Assembly: GCF_033095945.1 (NCBI RefSeq)
Contig: NZ_AP026800.1
Location: 558,001 to 622,000, forward strand
Reading direction: 5' to 3'
Origin: Bombiscardovia apis
GTDB taxonomy: Bacteria > Actinomycetota > Actinomycetes > Actinomycetales > Bifidobacteriaceae
DNA length: 64,000 nt
This document shows positions 27,587-37,700 of this stretch, one piece after another. The position numbers were made by a program, and so were the translations under genes. Below the pieces are notes generated by a model that saw only the letters and a program-made list of their open reading frames with translations, was not told the DNA's origin and did not search any database. Within the stretch, counting starts at the first letter, position 1. Every line of letters begins with the position of its first letter.

Positions 27587-30500
27587 GTGAGTCAATCAGC
27601 GAATGAACCCTTCAATCCCAACGAGCGGGCGCAATCTGTCTACCCCAAGGCAAGCGAGGGCGCCGCAAACAAGCAGGTGGGCCCCAGCCCCAGCTTCCCC
27701 CAGATGGAAGAGCAAGTCCTCAACTATTGGGATCAAGACGATACCTTCAACAAATCGGTAGAGCGCCGCGCCTCGGGAGACAACTCCAGCAATGAATTCG
27801 TCTTCTTTGACGGCCCTCCCTTTGCCAACGGATTGCCCCACTACGGCCACTTGCTCACCGGCTATGCCAAAGATGTGATTCCCCGCTATCAGACCATGAA
27901 AGGGCGCAAGGTCAAGCGCGTCTTTGGTTGGGATACCCACGGTCTGCCCGCCGAGCTTGAGGCCCAAAAGGAGCTGGGTATTGAGTCGGTAGACCAAATC
28001 GAGGCTATGGGCATCGAAAAGTTCAACGACGCCTGCCGCGCTTCGGTTTTGAAATACACCAGCGAGTGGAAGGACTACGTGCACCGCCAGGGTCGATGGG
28101 TGGACTTTGACCACGGCTACAAGACGCTCGACATCCCCTTCATGGAGTCGGTCATGTGGGCCTTCAAGCAGCTCTACGAGAAGGGCTTGGCCTACCAGGG
28201 CTACCGGGTGCTGCCTTACTGCCCCAAGGATCGCACGCCCCTTTCGGCCCACGAGCTGCGCATGGATGCCGATGTCTACCAAGACCGCCAAGATACCACC
28301 GTTTCCATGGCCGTGAAGCTGCGCGACGAAGAAGATGCCTACGCCGTTTTCTGGACCACGACTCCTTGGACGGTGCCCACCAACTTCGCTATCGTCGTTG
28401 GTGCCGACATCGATTACGTGGAAGTTCAGCCGGTCGAGGGCCAGTTCGCCGGTAAGAAGTTCTACTTGGGCAAGGCCCTCCTGCCTTCCTACGAGAAGGA
28501 ACTGGGCGAGGGCTACCAGATTGTGCGCGAGCTCAAGGGCTCCGACATGGTCGGCTGGCGCTACTGGCCCGTCTTCCCCTACTTCGCAGACGAAAGCGCG
28601 ACCGCTCAGGGCGCAGTGCCCGGCCCCAACGCTTATCAAATCTTTACCGCAGACTACGTAGACACCGCTGAAGGCACCGGACTTGTGCACCAGGCTCCCT
28701 ACGGCGAAGACGATATGAACACCCTCAACGCCCAAGGCATCAAGTCCACAGACGTACTCGACGAAGGCTGCCGCTTCACCGCTGCCTGCCCCGATTATGA
28801 GGGCGAATACGTCTTCGATGCCAACAAGCCGATTCTGCGCAACCTGCGTGATGGTAGCGGCCCCTTGGCAGCCATCCCTCAGGAGCGCCGGGCCCTACTC
28901 TTCCAAGAGAAGTCCTACGTGCACTCCTACCCTCACTGCTGGCGTTGCGGCACCCCGCTTATCTACAAGCCCGTCTCTTCTTGGTTCGTTTCCGTTACCA
29001 AGTTCAAAGACGAAATGCTTCAGCTCAACCAAGAAATTAACTGGATTCCCGACAACGTCAAAGAGGGCCAGTTTGGCAAGTGGCTGGCCAACGTGCGCGA
29101 CTGGTCCATCTCCCGTAACCGCTTCTGGGGCTCGCCCATCCCGGTGTGGGTGTCAGACAACCCTGCCTACCCGCGAGTAGACGTGTACGGCTCCCTCGAA
29201 GAGCTCCTGCGCGACTTTGGCGATTATCCGCGCGACGGCAAGGGCGAAATCAACATGCACCGCCCCTACATCGACAACCTGACCCGCCCCAATCCAGACG
29301 ACCCCACGGGCCAGTCCACAATGCGCCGCATCACCGACGTCATGGACTGCTGGTTCGAGTCCGGCTCTATGTCGTTTGCTCAATTCCACTATCCCTTTGA
29401 GAACAAGGAATATTTTGAGCAGCACTTCCCGGCTGACTACGTGGTGGAATACATCGGCCAGACCCGCGGCTGGTTCTACCTCCTGCATGTGATGGCCACG
29501 GCCCTCTTCCACAAGCCTGCTTTTGAAAACGTCATCTGCCACGGCATCGTGCTCGGCGACGACGGCCAGAAGATGAGCAAGCACCTACACAACTATCCAG
29601 ATGTGAACGAGGTCTTTAACGAGTACGGCTCCGACGCTATGCGCTGGTTCCTTATGAGTTCGCCCATCCTGCGCGGCGGCAATCTTATCGTGACCGCCAA
29701 AGGCATTCGCGACACCGTGCGCCAGGTGCTCCTACCTATCTGGTCGTCTTACTACTTCTACACCCTCTACGCCAACGCGGCCAATGGGGGAGCGGGCTAC
29801 GACGCTCACCGCCTTAGCCCCGAGGAAGTCGACGATCTCCCAGCTATGGACCGCTACCTGCTGGCAGCCACCCGCCGCCTTGTTGAGGGCTTGCAGCGCT
29901 CGCTCGACGATTTCGCTATCTCTGACGCCTGCGCCAAGGCCTCTGAGTTTATCGACCTGCTGACTAACTGGTACATTCGCAACAACCGAGACCGCTTCTG
30001 GTCCGAAGACGCGCGCGCCTTCGACACCCTCTACACGGTCTTGGAAGTCTTCTCTAGAGCCATTGCGCCCCTGGCTCCTATGGAGACCGAGGAGATTTGG
30101 CGAGGGCTTACCGGCGGCGAGTCAGTCCACCTTGAGGATTGGCCCTTCTTGACCGATGCTGCCACCGGTGAAAGCACCGAGCTCGGCTTGGTATTGCGCG
30201 ACGACCCGGCTCTGCTGGCGGCTATGGAGAAGGTACGCGAGATTGTCTCTTCCACGCTCTCCATGCGTAAAGCTGAGCAGATTCGCGTGCGCCAGCCCCT
30301 CTCCGAGCTCTCAGTCATTGTGGAAGACCCGCAGGCAGTAGCTGCTTACGAGGGTATCCTCAAGTCGGAGCTCAACGTGAAGTCTGTAGACTTCTCCACG
30401 CTTGAGCAGGCTCAGGAGCAGGGTCTGCGCATCTTGCAAGAGCTCAAGGTCAACGCTCGCGCGGCTGGCCCCAGGCTGGGCAAACAGGTCCAGTTCGCTA

Positions 30501-30940
30501 TCAAGGCATCCAAGACCGGCGCTTGGCACTTAGACGGCGGCACTCCGGTGGTGGAAACCCCTAACGGCGACATCGCCCTAGAGCCGAGCGAATACGAGCT
30601 GATAAACCGCGTAGAAGAGAGCCAGGCTGAGGGTAGTGATTCCAAGGCCTCAACCGCCCTCCCAACCGGCGGTTTCGTAATCCTCGACACCCAGCTCACG
30701 CCCGACTTGGAAGCCGAAGGCTACGCGCGAGACTTGATTCGCCTAGTCCAAGACGCCCGCAAGGCTGCCAACCTCGACATTGCCGACCGCATCGCGCTGT
30801 CTCTAACCTTGCCGGCCGCCGAGGCCCCCAAGGCCAGCCAGTTTGAGTCTCTGATTGCGTCCGAGACCTTGGCCAGCAGCGTGACCATCGAGTCCAGCGA
30901 CTCCGCCCAGGAGCCCCAGGTCCAGGTAACCAAGGCCTGA
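27587..30940 (+). CDS. ileS: Isoleucyl-tRNA synthetase
   Basis: This 1117-residue class I synthetase charges tRNA-Ile. The HIGH motif appears as HYGH (residues 85-88, within FANGLPHYGH) and KMSKS as KMSKH (about residue 662). The editing domain (with TTTPWTVPTNFA) and the anticodon-binding domain are complete, and the size fits the eukaryote-like IleRS type found in many Actinobacteria. GTG at 27587 follows TAGGAGCGTGTGCG; the frame is open to 27476, but that part is the T-box leader. Expression is predicted to rise when uncharged tRNA-Ile binds the leader. Confidence 0.96.
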   Translation: MSQSANEPFNPNERAQSVYPKASEGAANKQVGPSPSFPQMEEQVLNYWDQDDTFNKSVERRASGDNSSNEFVFFDGPPFANGLPHYGHLLTGYAKDVIPRYQTMKGRKVKRVFGWDTHGLPAELEAQKELGIESVDQIEAMGIEKFNDACRASVLKYTSEWKDYVHRQGRWVDFDHGYKTLDIPFMESVMWAFKQLYEKGLAYQGYRVLPYCPKDRTPLSAHELRMDADVYQDRQDTTVSMAVKLRDEEDAYAVFWTTTPWTVPTNFAIVVGADIDYVEVQPVEGQFAGKKFYLGKALLPSYEKELGEGYQIVRELKGSDMVGWRYWPVFPYFADESATAQGAVPGPNAYQIFTADYVDTAEGTGLVHQAPYGEDDMNTLNAQGIKSTDVLDEGCRFTAACPDYEGEYVFDANKPILRNLRDGSGPLAAIPQERRALLFQEKSYVHSYPHCWRCGTPLIYKPVSSWFVSVTKFKDEMLQLNQEINWIPDNVKEGQFGKWLANVRDWSISRNRFWGSPIPVWVSDNPAYPRVDVYGSLEELLRDFGDYPRDGKGEINMHRPYIDNLTRPNPDDPTGQSTMRRITDVMDCWFESGSMSFAQFHYPFENKEYFEQHFPADYVVEYIGQTRGWFYLLHVMATALFHKPAFENVICHGIVLGDDGQKMSKHLHNYPDVNEVFNEYGSDAMRWFLMSSPILRGGNLIVTAKGIRDTVRQVLLPIWSSYYFYTLYANAANGGAGYDAHRLSPEEVDDLPAMDRYLLAATRRLVEGLQRSLDDFAISDACAKASEFIDLLTNWYIRNNRDRFWSEDARAFDTLYTVLEVFSRAIAPLAPMETEEIWRGLTGGESVHLEDWPFLTDAATGESTELGLVLRDDPALLAAMEKVREIVSSTLSMRKAEQIRVRQPLSELSVIVEDPQAVAAYEGILKSELNVKSVDFSTLEQAQEQGLRILQELKVNARAAGPRLGKQVQFAIKASKTGAWHLDGGTPVVETPNGDIALEPSEYELINRVEESQAEGSDSKASTALPTGGFVILDTQLTPDLEAEGYARDLIRLVQDARKAANLDIADRIALSLTLPAAEAPKASQFESLIASETLASSVTIESSDSAQEPQVQVTKA

Positions 30941-30947
30941 TTCTCCC

Positions 30948-30995
30948 TAAACACCAGTGCCCCGCGGGTTTACGCTCGCGGGGCACTGGTGTTTA
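30948..30995 (+). terminator. Long perfect terminator hairpin after ileS
   Basis: A 19-bp perfect stem (30948-30966 with 30977-30995) has a ten-base loop. A G9 run follows instead of a U-run. Fifteen bases of the right arm (GCTCGCGGGGCACTG) recur at 34722-34736, on the other side of RCC1 paralogue 3. Confidence 0.75.
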
Positions 30996-31103
30996 GGGGG
31001 GGGGCAAAGCCGGCTATGGGGCGCTCCTCCGGTTGTGGTTGGGGAGCGCTGGTTTTGGTAGCCTGCTTTCCGCCGGGTGTCAGCGGGGCAATGGGTTAGC
31101 GGG

Positions 31104-34100
31104 TTAGTGGGCGGAGGTGGTGGTGTGTTTGGTTACTTTCAGCTGCTTGGCTGAGAACTGGTGGCCGGCGTAGGTTATGGCTGTCAGGGTTGACAACGCC
31201 AGCAGTGTGCCGCCGCCTAGGCGTTGGATGGGCAGCGCTCCGGCCTGGGGCAGGGTGAGGAAGGTGTAGTAGTCGTAGGGCAGGGGGTAGTCGGGTTGGG
31301 CGATGCCGCCTAGGGTCCAGTGGATGTTGGCGGTGACTCTGCCTTCGGGGTGGGCTGGAGCCGTTGTGTCCCAAGTGGGGTCGTTCCATGCGGGGGTCGG
31401 TGTGGCTTCGGTTTGGTCGAATTTGATGCCAGTGACGATGATCTGGGGGATGCCCACGGGCCCGGGCGTCCTGCGGTTGGTGGTGGTGCCGTTGCCGAGT
31501 TGGCCGTAGCTGTTGTTTCCCCAGCTGTAGGTGTGGTGGTCGCTGCCGATAATCAGGCCGTGATTGCCGCCTGCGCTGATGGTGGTCCAGGTGTTGGTGG
31601 GGTTGCCGCTGCTGGCCGGGTTGACGGGTGTGGGTGTGCTGCGGTTGGTGGTGGTGCCGTTGCCGAGTTGGCCGTAGTAGTTGTTTCCCCAGCTGTATGC
31701 GTGGTGGTCGCTGCTGATGGCGAGGCTGTGGCCCGCGCCTGTGCTGATGGTGGTCCAGGTGGTGTCTGGTTTGCCTGCTGGGTCCTTGACGGGTGTGGGT
31801 GTGCTGCGGTTGGTGGTGGTGCCGTCGCCCAGCTGGCCGTACTCGTTCCATCCCCAGCTGTATGCGTGGTGGTCGCTGCCGATGGCCAGGCTGTGATACT
31901 CGCCTGCGCTGATGGTGGTCCAGGTGTTGGTGGGGTTGCCGCTGCTGGCAGGGCTGACGGGCGTTGGCGTAGTCCGTCTGGTGGTGCCGTTGCCGAGTTG
32001 GCCGTAGTAGTTGTTTCCCCAGCTGTATGCGTGGTGGTCGCTGCTGATGGCGAGGCTGTGCCGGAGGCCTGCGCTGATGGTTGTCCAGGTGGTGTCTGGC
32101 TTGCCTGCTGGGTCCTTGACGGGTGTGGGTGTGCTGCGGTCGGTGGTGGTGGTGCCGTCGCCGAGTTGGCCGTAGTAGTTGTTTCCCCAGCTGTATGCGT
32201 GGTGGTCGCTGCTGATGGCGAGGTTGTGGCCCGCGCCTGCGCTGATGGTTGTCCAGGTGGTGTCTGGTTTGCCTGCTGGGTCCTTGACGGGTGTGGGTGT
32301 GCTGCGGTCGGTGGTGGTGCCGTCGCCCAGCTGGCCGTACCCGTTCCATCCCCAGCTGTAGACGTGGCCGTCGTCGCCGATGGCGAGACTGTGAAGGTCG
32401 CCTACGCTGATGTGGGTGAAGTGGACGCCGGCGGGTGTTTTCACGCGTACGGGCTGGCTGCGGTTGGTGGTGGTGCCGTCGCCCAGCTGACCGTCTTGGT
32501 TGTTGCCCCATGCGTAGGTGTTGCCGTCGGTGCCGATGGCGAGGCTGTGCTGGTCGCCTGCGCTAATTTGGGTGTAGGCGAAGACGGTGGTGGGGTCGGG
32601 TGGTGTGATGTGGATGGGGTTGCCGCCGGTGTCGGGGCCGGAGGTGGGGGAGAGTTTGAACTCCCATGCCTGCCAGGTGGCTTTCAATGTTTTGTTGCTG
32701 TTGATGGGTTGGGTGAAGTCCCATGGTTGGTTGGTGGTGGTGTCGGCCCAGCCGGTGAACCGGTGGTGCTCCCAGCTGGGGTCGGGGCTGGGCCAGTCGA
32801 TGGGCTGCGGGTCGTCCGAGTACACGAACTGGTCGCCTGGCAGCGCGCTACTGCTGTGCCCGGTAGCGTCGCCCAAGACAAACTTGACCTTGTAGGCGGT
32901 GGCGTAGGTGTAGTGGAGGGTGACGGTGCCGGTGTAGTAGTTGGGGTTGGTGACGTTGCCGTTGGGGCCGAGGGCGTCGATGTGGTAGTGGACCACGACG
33001 TTGGCTGGTCCCGCGCCGTGTAATGGCACGTGCATGTCCCAGGCGCCGGTTGTGGTATTGATGGTTTTCTGGCTGACGGACGTGCCGTCGAAGGTGACGG
33101 TGTCGATCACGTATTTGGCTGTTCGCACCTGTATGGGTGTGTTTTTGTCGGCGCTGTTGTCTGGCGGGTTGCCGGCACCGTTGGTGCCGTTGCCGAGTTG
33201 GCCCTCGGCGTTTCTTCCCCAGGTGTAGGCGTGGCCGTTGTCGGCGATGGCCGCGGTGTATGCTCCTCCCGCGCTGATTTGCGTGTAGTGGGCTCCGGGC
33301 GCGAGCTCGCCTTGACGTACCTTGATTGGCGTGGTGACGGTGGTCTCGGTGCCGTTGCCGAGTTGGCCCTGGGTGTTGTCTCCCCAGGTGTAGGCGTTGC
33401 CGTCGCTAGCGATGGCAACGGTGTGCGTTCCGTCCGCGCTGGTCTGGGTGTAGTGGGCTCCGGGTGTGAGCTCGCCTCGGCTGACTTTGACGGGTGTTTT
33501 GGCGATGGAGCCGTTGGTGCCGTTGCCCAGCTGTCCGTAGTCGTTTCTTCCCCAGGTGTAGGCGTTGTCGTCGCTGGCGATGGCTACGGTGTGGTTCGAG
33601 CCCGTGCTGACGCTGGTGTAGTGGGCTCCGGGTGTGAGCTCTCCAGCGCCGACCTGGCCGGGCGTGCTCTGGATGTTGCCGCTGGTGCCGTTGCCGAGCT
33701 CGCCGACGTAGTTGTCTCCCCAGGTGTAGGCGTTGTCGTCGCTGGCGATGGCCGCGGTGTGCATTCCTCCCGCGCTGATTTGTGTGTAGTGGGCTCCGGG
33801 TGTGAGCCCTCCTTGGCTGACTTTGCCGGGCGCGCTGGTGTTTCCTCCTCTGGTGCCGTTGCCCAGCTGGCCGGCGTTGTTCGCTCCCCAGGTGTAGGCG
33901 TTGTCGTCGCTGGCGATGGCGGCGTTGTGGTAATCGCCGGCGCTGATTTGTGTGTAGTGGGCTCCGGGTGCGAGCTCGCCTTGGCTGACTTTGACGGGTG
34001 TGGGGGCGTTGGGGCCGCTGGTGCCGTTGCCGAGTTGGCCTTGGGTGTTGTTTCCCCAGGTGTAGGCGTACCCGTCGTCGCCGATGGCCAGGCTGTGCCC

Positions 34101-34532
34101 GCCGCCTGCGCTGATCTGGGTGAAGCGTACACCCACGGGCGTATGGACGCGTACTGGCAGGTTGCGATTGGTGGTGGTGCCGTCGCCCAGCTGACCGTCT
34201 TGGTTGTTGCCCCATGCGTAGGTGTTGCCGTCTGAGCCTATGGCCAGGCTGTGTCCGCTGCGTGAGCTGATCCGGGTGAAGTAGACGCCGCTTGGCGGGG
34301 CGGGAGGTGTGATGGTGGCTGTGGCGTCGGCGTTGGCGGGGCCTTTGGTGGGGGAGAGGGTGAATCCGTTTACGGTTTCAGAAGTTTGCTGGTTGCCGCG
34401 TGTGAGCTGGCTGGAGGGGGTGTTTGGGGTTGGTTCAGCGTGGGCTGAGGTCGTGAGACCGATTGCCCCCCCCCCAAGGACAGTCATGGCTAGTGTCACG
34501 ATAGTGGCGCTAGCAGCTCGCAGACTACGCAT
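31104..34532 (-). CDS. RCC1-repeat LPxAG surface protein (paralogue 3), in frame
   Basis: This is a 1142-residue protein. The ATG at 34532 follows GGAGGGAAATA and opens a signal peptide (MRSLRAASATIVTLAMTVLGGG) that includes a G10 tract at codons 19-23, read in frame here. The mature part has a TIG-like strand (FTLSPTKGPAN), then seven RCC1 blades with TWGxNxxGQLGN signatures. A beta-sandwich-like segment and an InlB-type B-repeat (FTGWADTTTNQPWDFTQPI..NKTLKATW) follow, then a second TIG-like strand, seven more blades, and a LPQAG/hydrophobic/basic tail (about 1094-1142). Propellers of this kind bind proteins or glycans, but the ligand is unknown. Several C-terminal blades are almost identical. 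An earlier frame start at 34601 is unlikely. Confidence 0.87.
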   Translation of the reverse strand: MRSLRAASATIVTLAMTVLGGGAIGLTTSAHAEPTPNTPSSQLTRGNQQTSETVNGFTLSPTKGPANADATATITPPAPPSGVYFTRISSRSGHSLAIGSDGNTYAWGNNQDGQLGDGTTTNRNLPVRVHTPVGVRFTQISAGGGHSLAIGDDGYAYTWGNNTQGQLGNGTSGPNAPTPVKVSQGELAPGAHYTQISAGDYHNAAIASDDNAYTWGANNAGQLGNGTRGGNTSAPGKVSQGGLTPGAHYTQISAGGMHTAAIASDDNAYTWGDNYVGELGNGTSGNIQSTPGQVGAGELTPGAHYTSVSTGSNHTVAIASDDNAYTWGRNDYGQLGNGTNGSIAKTPVKVSRGELTPGAHYTQTSADGTHTVAIASDGNAYTWGDNTQGQLGNGTETTVTTPIKVRQGELAPGAHYTQISAGGAYTAAIADNGHAYTWGRNAEGQLGNGTNGAGNPPDNSADKNTPIQVRTAKYVIDTVTFDGTSVSQKTINTTTGAWDMHVPLHGAGPANVVVHYHIDALGPNGNVTNPNYYTGTVTLHYTYATAYKVKFVLGDATGHSSSALPGDQFVYSDDPQPIDWPSPDPSWEHHRFTGWADTTTNQPWDFTQPINSNKTLKATWQAWEFKLSPTSGPDTGGNPIHITPPDPTTVFAYTQISAGDQHSLAIGTDGNTYAWGNNQDGQLGDGTTTNRSQPVRVKTPAGVHFTHISVGDLHSLAIGDDGHVYSWGWNGYGQLGDGTTTDRSTPTPVKDPAGKPDTTWTTISAGAGHNLAISSDHHAYSWGNNYYGQLGDGTTTTDRSTPTPVKDPAGKPDTTWTTISAGLRHSLAISSDHHAYSWGNNYYGQLGNGTTRRTTPTPVSPASSGNPTNTWTTISAGEYHSLAIGSDHHAYSWGWNEYGQLGDGTTTNRSTPTPVKDPAGKPDTTWTTISTGAGHSLAISSDHHAYSWGNNYYGQLGNGTTTNRSTPTPVNPASSGNPTNTWTTISAGGNHGLIIGSDHHTYSWGNNSYGQLGNGTTTNRRTPGPVGIPQIIVTGIKFDQTEATPTPAWNDPTWDTTAPAHPEGRVTANIHWTLGGIAQPDYPLPYDYYTFLTLPQAGALPIQRLGGGTLLALSTLTAITYAGHQFSAKQLKVTKHTTTSAH
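31588..32330 (-). repeat. Near-identical tandem blades in RCC1 paralogue 3
   Basis: Units of about 165 bp, each one RCC1 blade, repeat with few differences through the C-terminal propeller. The segment encoding SSDHHAYSWGNNYYGQLG occurs at about 31660-31733, 31988-32060 and 32155-32228. This points to recent intragenic duplication or conversion. It is a coding repeat, not a CRISPR array. Confidence 0.8.
34466..34475 (-). repeat. G10 homopolymer in signal-peptide codons of RCC1 paralogue 3
   Basis: Ten C on the plus strand keep the signal peptide in frame with the mature protein (L-G-G-G-A-I-G). One base more would give the same early-stop arrangement seen in paralogues 1 and 2, if the same logic holds. 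Confidence 0.9.
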
Positions 34533-34628
34533 TATTTCCCTCCAAAACGGCCTACAGCACGCTTTTAGGTGTGGGCCGGTACTTAATAGCCAAGTAATCA
34601 ATAAGTGGGTTCTATGCGGCGAAATTAT

Positions 34629-34640
34629 GGTTCCCCAACC
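34629..34640. promoter_or_regulatory. Conserved 12-bp palindrome upstream of RCC1 paralogue 3
   Basis: The coding strand reads GGTTGGGGAACC, about 97 bp before the ATG. The flanks TGAATT and TTTCGCCGC resemble those of the site at 8035-8046. Confidence 0.55.
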
Positions 34641-34746
34641 AATTCAAGCACGCAAAATACCCGTATCTAACCACCAAGTCTAGCATCGCAGTCGCAAGGC
34701 CGCATCCGCCACAGGTTTCATGCTCGCGGGGCACTGCTGTATATGC

Positions 34747-37700
34747 CTATTGCCTATTGCGGAGGGGGTTGCTGTACCTGCGTTTGTTCGCAATCTGGTA
34801 GCCGGCAAGAACCATTCCACCCATCGTGCCGATGGACATAATGGCTGCTCCGCCTATACGTCGAGTGGGAGTAGCTCCCGCAGCGGGCAGAGGAAGGCTG
34901 TCGTAAGTGAAAGGTAAAGGATAATCATCTTGTGCTTGACCGCTGATTGTCCACTGTATTTTGACCGTGGCTGGGCCTGGTGCGTGGTCTGGGGCGGTGA
35001 CATTTTCCCATACCCCTTTAGTGCTGTTCCACGTGGGAGGGCTGGTGGTGGAGGGAGTGCCATCGAAGGTGACGCCTGTAATCTGTAATCCGTGATCAAT
35101 CTGCGAGAGTTTGACAGGTTCGGGTTTGTTGCTAGGTGTGCCAGATTCACCGTCTCCGAGCTGGCCGTACTCGTTGTCGCCCCATGTGTAAACTAGTCCT
35201 TCGTCGCTGATGGCCAGACTGTGTTGGCCCATGGAAGACACGAGCTTGGTGAAGTGGTGGCCGGCGGGCAGGTCCCCTTGTCTTACGCGCTCTATGCCTC
35301 CTTGGTTGCTGGCAGGAGTTTCCCACTGCCATATCCCGTCACCTTTCACGCCGTTGCCGAGCTGGCCGGACCAGTTGCCGCCCCAGCTATATAAAACGCC
35401 GTCGGAGTATGCCAGAACATGCTGTCCTCTGGCAGCGATCTGATCAAAGGGCGCTCCAGTCGGTGAGTGTATGACGATGGGCGTGGTTGCACTCCCTCTT
35501 CCGATTGCAGAGCTGAAGGGAAAGCCGAGCGAGCCATAATAGTTCCATCCAAAGCCATACAACTGCTGTTGATCGTCTATGGCGAAGACGTGGTTGTCTC
35601 CGGAGATGATTTTCACGAAGTGGCGTCCTGCCGGTAGCTCTCCTGGCAGGGCCTTGACGATTGAGGTGCTGACGATGCCTCGGCCAACGTCGCCGTTGGC
35701 AAGTTGACCTTCCCAATTGCGTCCCCAACCGTAGATGTCATGGTTGCTAGTCAGGGCCAAACTGTGATATCCGCCCGAACTGACCTGTACGTAGTGGGAG
35801 CCGTCGGGCGGGGAAGCGACGAGATGGGGCTGATTGCTGTCGATGCGATCGCCGGTGGCCTGCTGTCCATAATTGTTGCGGCCCCATACGTATACATTGC
35901 CTTGATCGTCTAGGGCGGTGCAGTGGAAGGCACCAGCGCCGAGCTGCGTAATGGGGCCGGCACTAGCCGGTATGGCCACCTCAACCGGTACGTTGCTGCT
36001 GCCGCGGTCGGTACCAGTGCCCAACATGCCATACCGTCCGTCGCCCCAGCTGTAGACCTTGCCGTCATCGGTCAGGGCCCAGCTGATGTCCCAACCAGCG
36101 CACACCTGGATGAAGCGAACATTGTCTGGCGTTTTGACCCGAACCGGGTGAGTGCTGGAAACATAGTCGCCAGTACCGAGTGCGCCGAAGTCGTTTTTCC
36201 CCCAAGCATAGAGGGAGCCGTCGGAGGCGATGGCCAGGCTGTGGTACCAGCCTCCGTCCACTTGGGTAAAGCGCAGGCCTTCAGGCGGAGCAGGCGGTGT
36301 CACATTTATAGCCGTGCCGCCCGTCGCTGAACCTCTGACCGGGTCGATCGTGAACCGGTAGGGCTCCCACTTGGCTTTTAGCGTCATGTCGGAGGTAATG
36401 GGCTCGGTGAAGTCCCAGAAGTGGCCCGGCCTGTCTTCCCAACCCAGAAACCAGTTGTGTTCCTTGGTCGGATTGGTCTTCGGATAGTGAGCGGCTGTCG
36501 GGGTGTCTTGGGGTACACGCTGGTCGGGCAGGGCTTGGCTGTCACCTCCGTTGATATCGAATTGGACGGTGTAGAAGGACAGGTACAGGTAGTGCAAGTT
36601 CGCTGTCTGTACCTCGCCTGGAGTCATTGCGCCTGAGGAAGTTAGGTAGTTCAACCGGTAGTCTGCATACACGTTAACTTGTTCGGAGCTGTTGATTGGT
36701 ACCGGCACTTTCCACGCCCCTGAATCCGGATCCTCGGTGTGGCTAGGTACGGGTGTGTTTCCAAACTTTACGTCGGATAGGGTGAATTCTATGATTGGGG
36801 TTTCCATAGGAGTGGGCTGGGTGATGGCGGTGGAACCATTGCCCAGCTGGCCGATGCTGTTGTCTCCCCATCCATAGACATAATTGTTGCTGGCCAAAGC
36901 AAAGGAGCAGAAGTTCGTTGCGGTTACCTGCGTGTAGTGGGTGGAGATTGGTAATTCGCCTTGATTGATTTGCACAGGGGCGAGCTGGTCGGTGCCTCCA
37001 TCGTCGCCCAGCTGACCGGTAGCATTGCTTCCCCAAGTGTAGACCTTGTTGTCACTGCCGAGGGCGATCGTGTGGTTTAATCCTGCGCTGACCTGCGTAA
37101 AGTGCTCGCCGGCTGGCAGTGCGCCTGTATTGACGAGCACAGGCAATCTTTGTCCAGTTGTGTTGCCGGTGCCGAGCTGTCCGCTCTCGTTGGCCCCCCA
37201 AGCGTATAAGACATTATTCGTGTCTATGGCCAAGGCGTGGTTGTAGCCCATGTCCATGCTCTTGAATTGCACATCGTCGGGCGCGGCACCTAGTTTGACC
37301 TGCACCGGAGTCGAAGAACGCGTGATTGCACTACCATTTCCCAATACCCCGTATTGATTAGCTCCCCATGTATAGAGCTTGCCGTTGCTGCCCAAGGCTA
37401 GTGCGGTGTTTAAACTAGAATTGGCGATCCGCACGTAGTGCTCGCCGGCAGGCAGCTCTCCTTGTGCGACCACAACGGGTAAGTTGCTGGAAGGGGTGAG
37501 CCCGTTGCCCAGTTGCCCCATTGCGTTCTGACCCCAAGCGTATATTCTGTTGTCGCTTCCCAGAGCTAAGGCGAAGCCGTTGCCCGCCGCGATTTGGATG
37601 AAGTGCTCAGAGGTCGGCAGCGCACCTTGGGCGATGGCTTGGGGCAGGGGCTGATTGATCTGGAGAGGTACAGCAGGGTTCCCCATCTCCCCATACGTGT

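Noticed and set aside
27596..28735. 379-codon open frame antisense to ileS
   Set aside because: It lies wholly within ileS on the other strand and has no ribosome-binding site or known motif.
31588..32330. Tandem repeats that could suggest a CRISPR array
   Set aside because: The units are 165 bp, in frame and encode RCC1 blades. There are no short repeats with unique spacers and no cas genes.
31096..34235. Very long open frames antisense to, or out of frame with, RCC1 paralogue 3 (for example 31320-33023 and 33030-34235 on the plus strand)
   Set aside because: They mirror the repeated, GC-rich blade sequence, have no ribosome-binding sites and give repetitive Gly/Val/Ala/Asp composition. 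They are by-products of the coding repeats.
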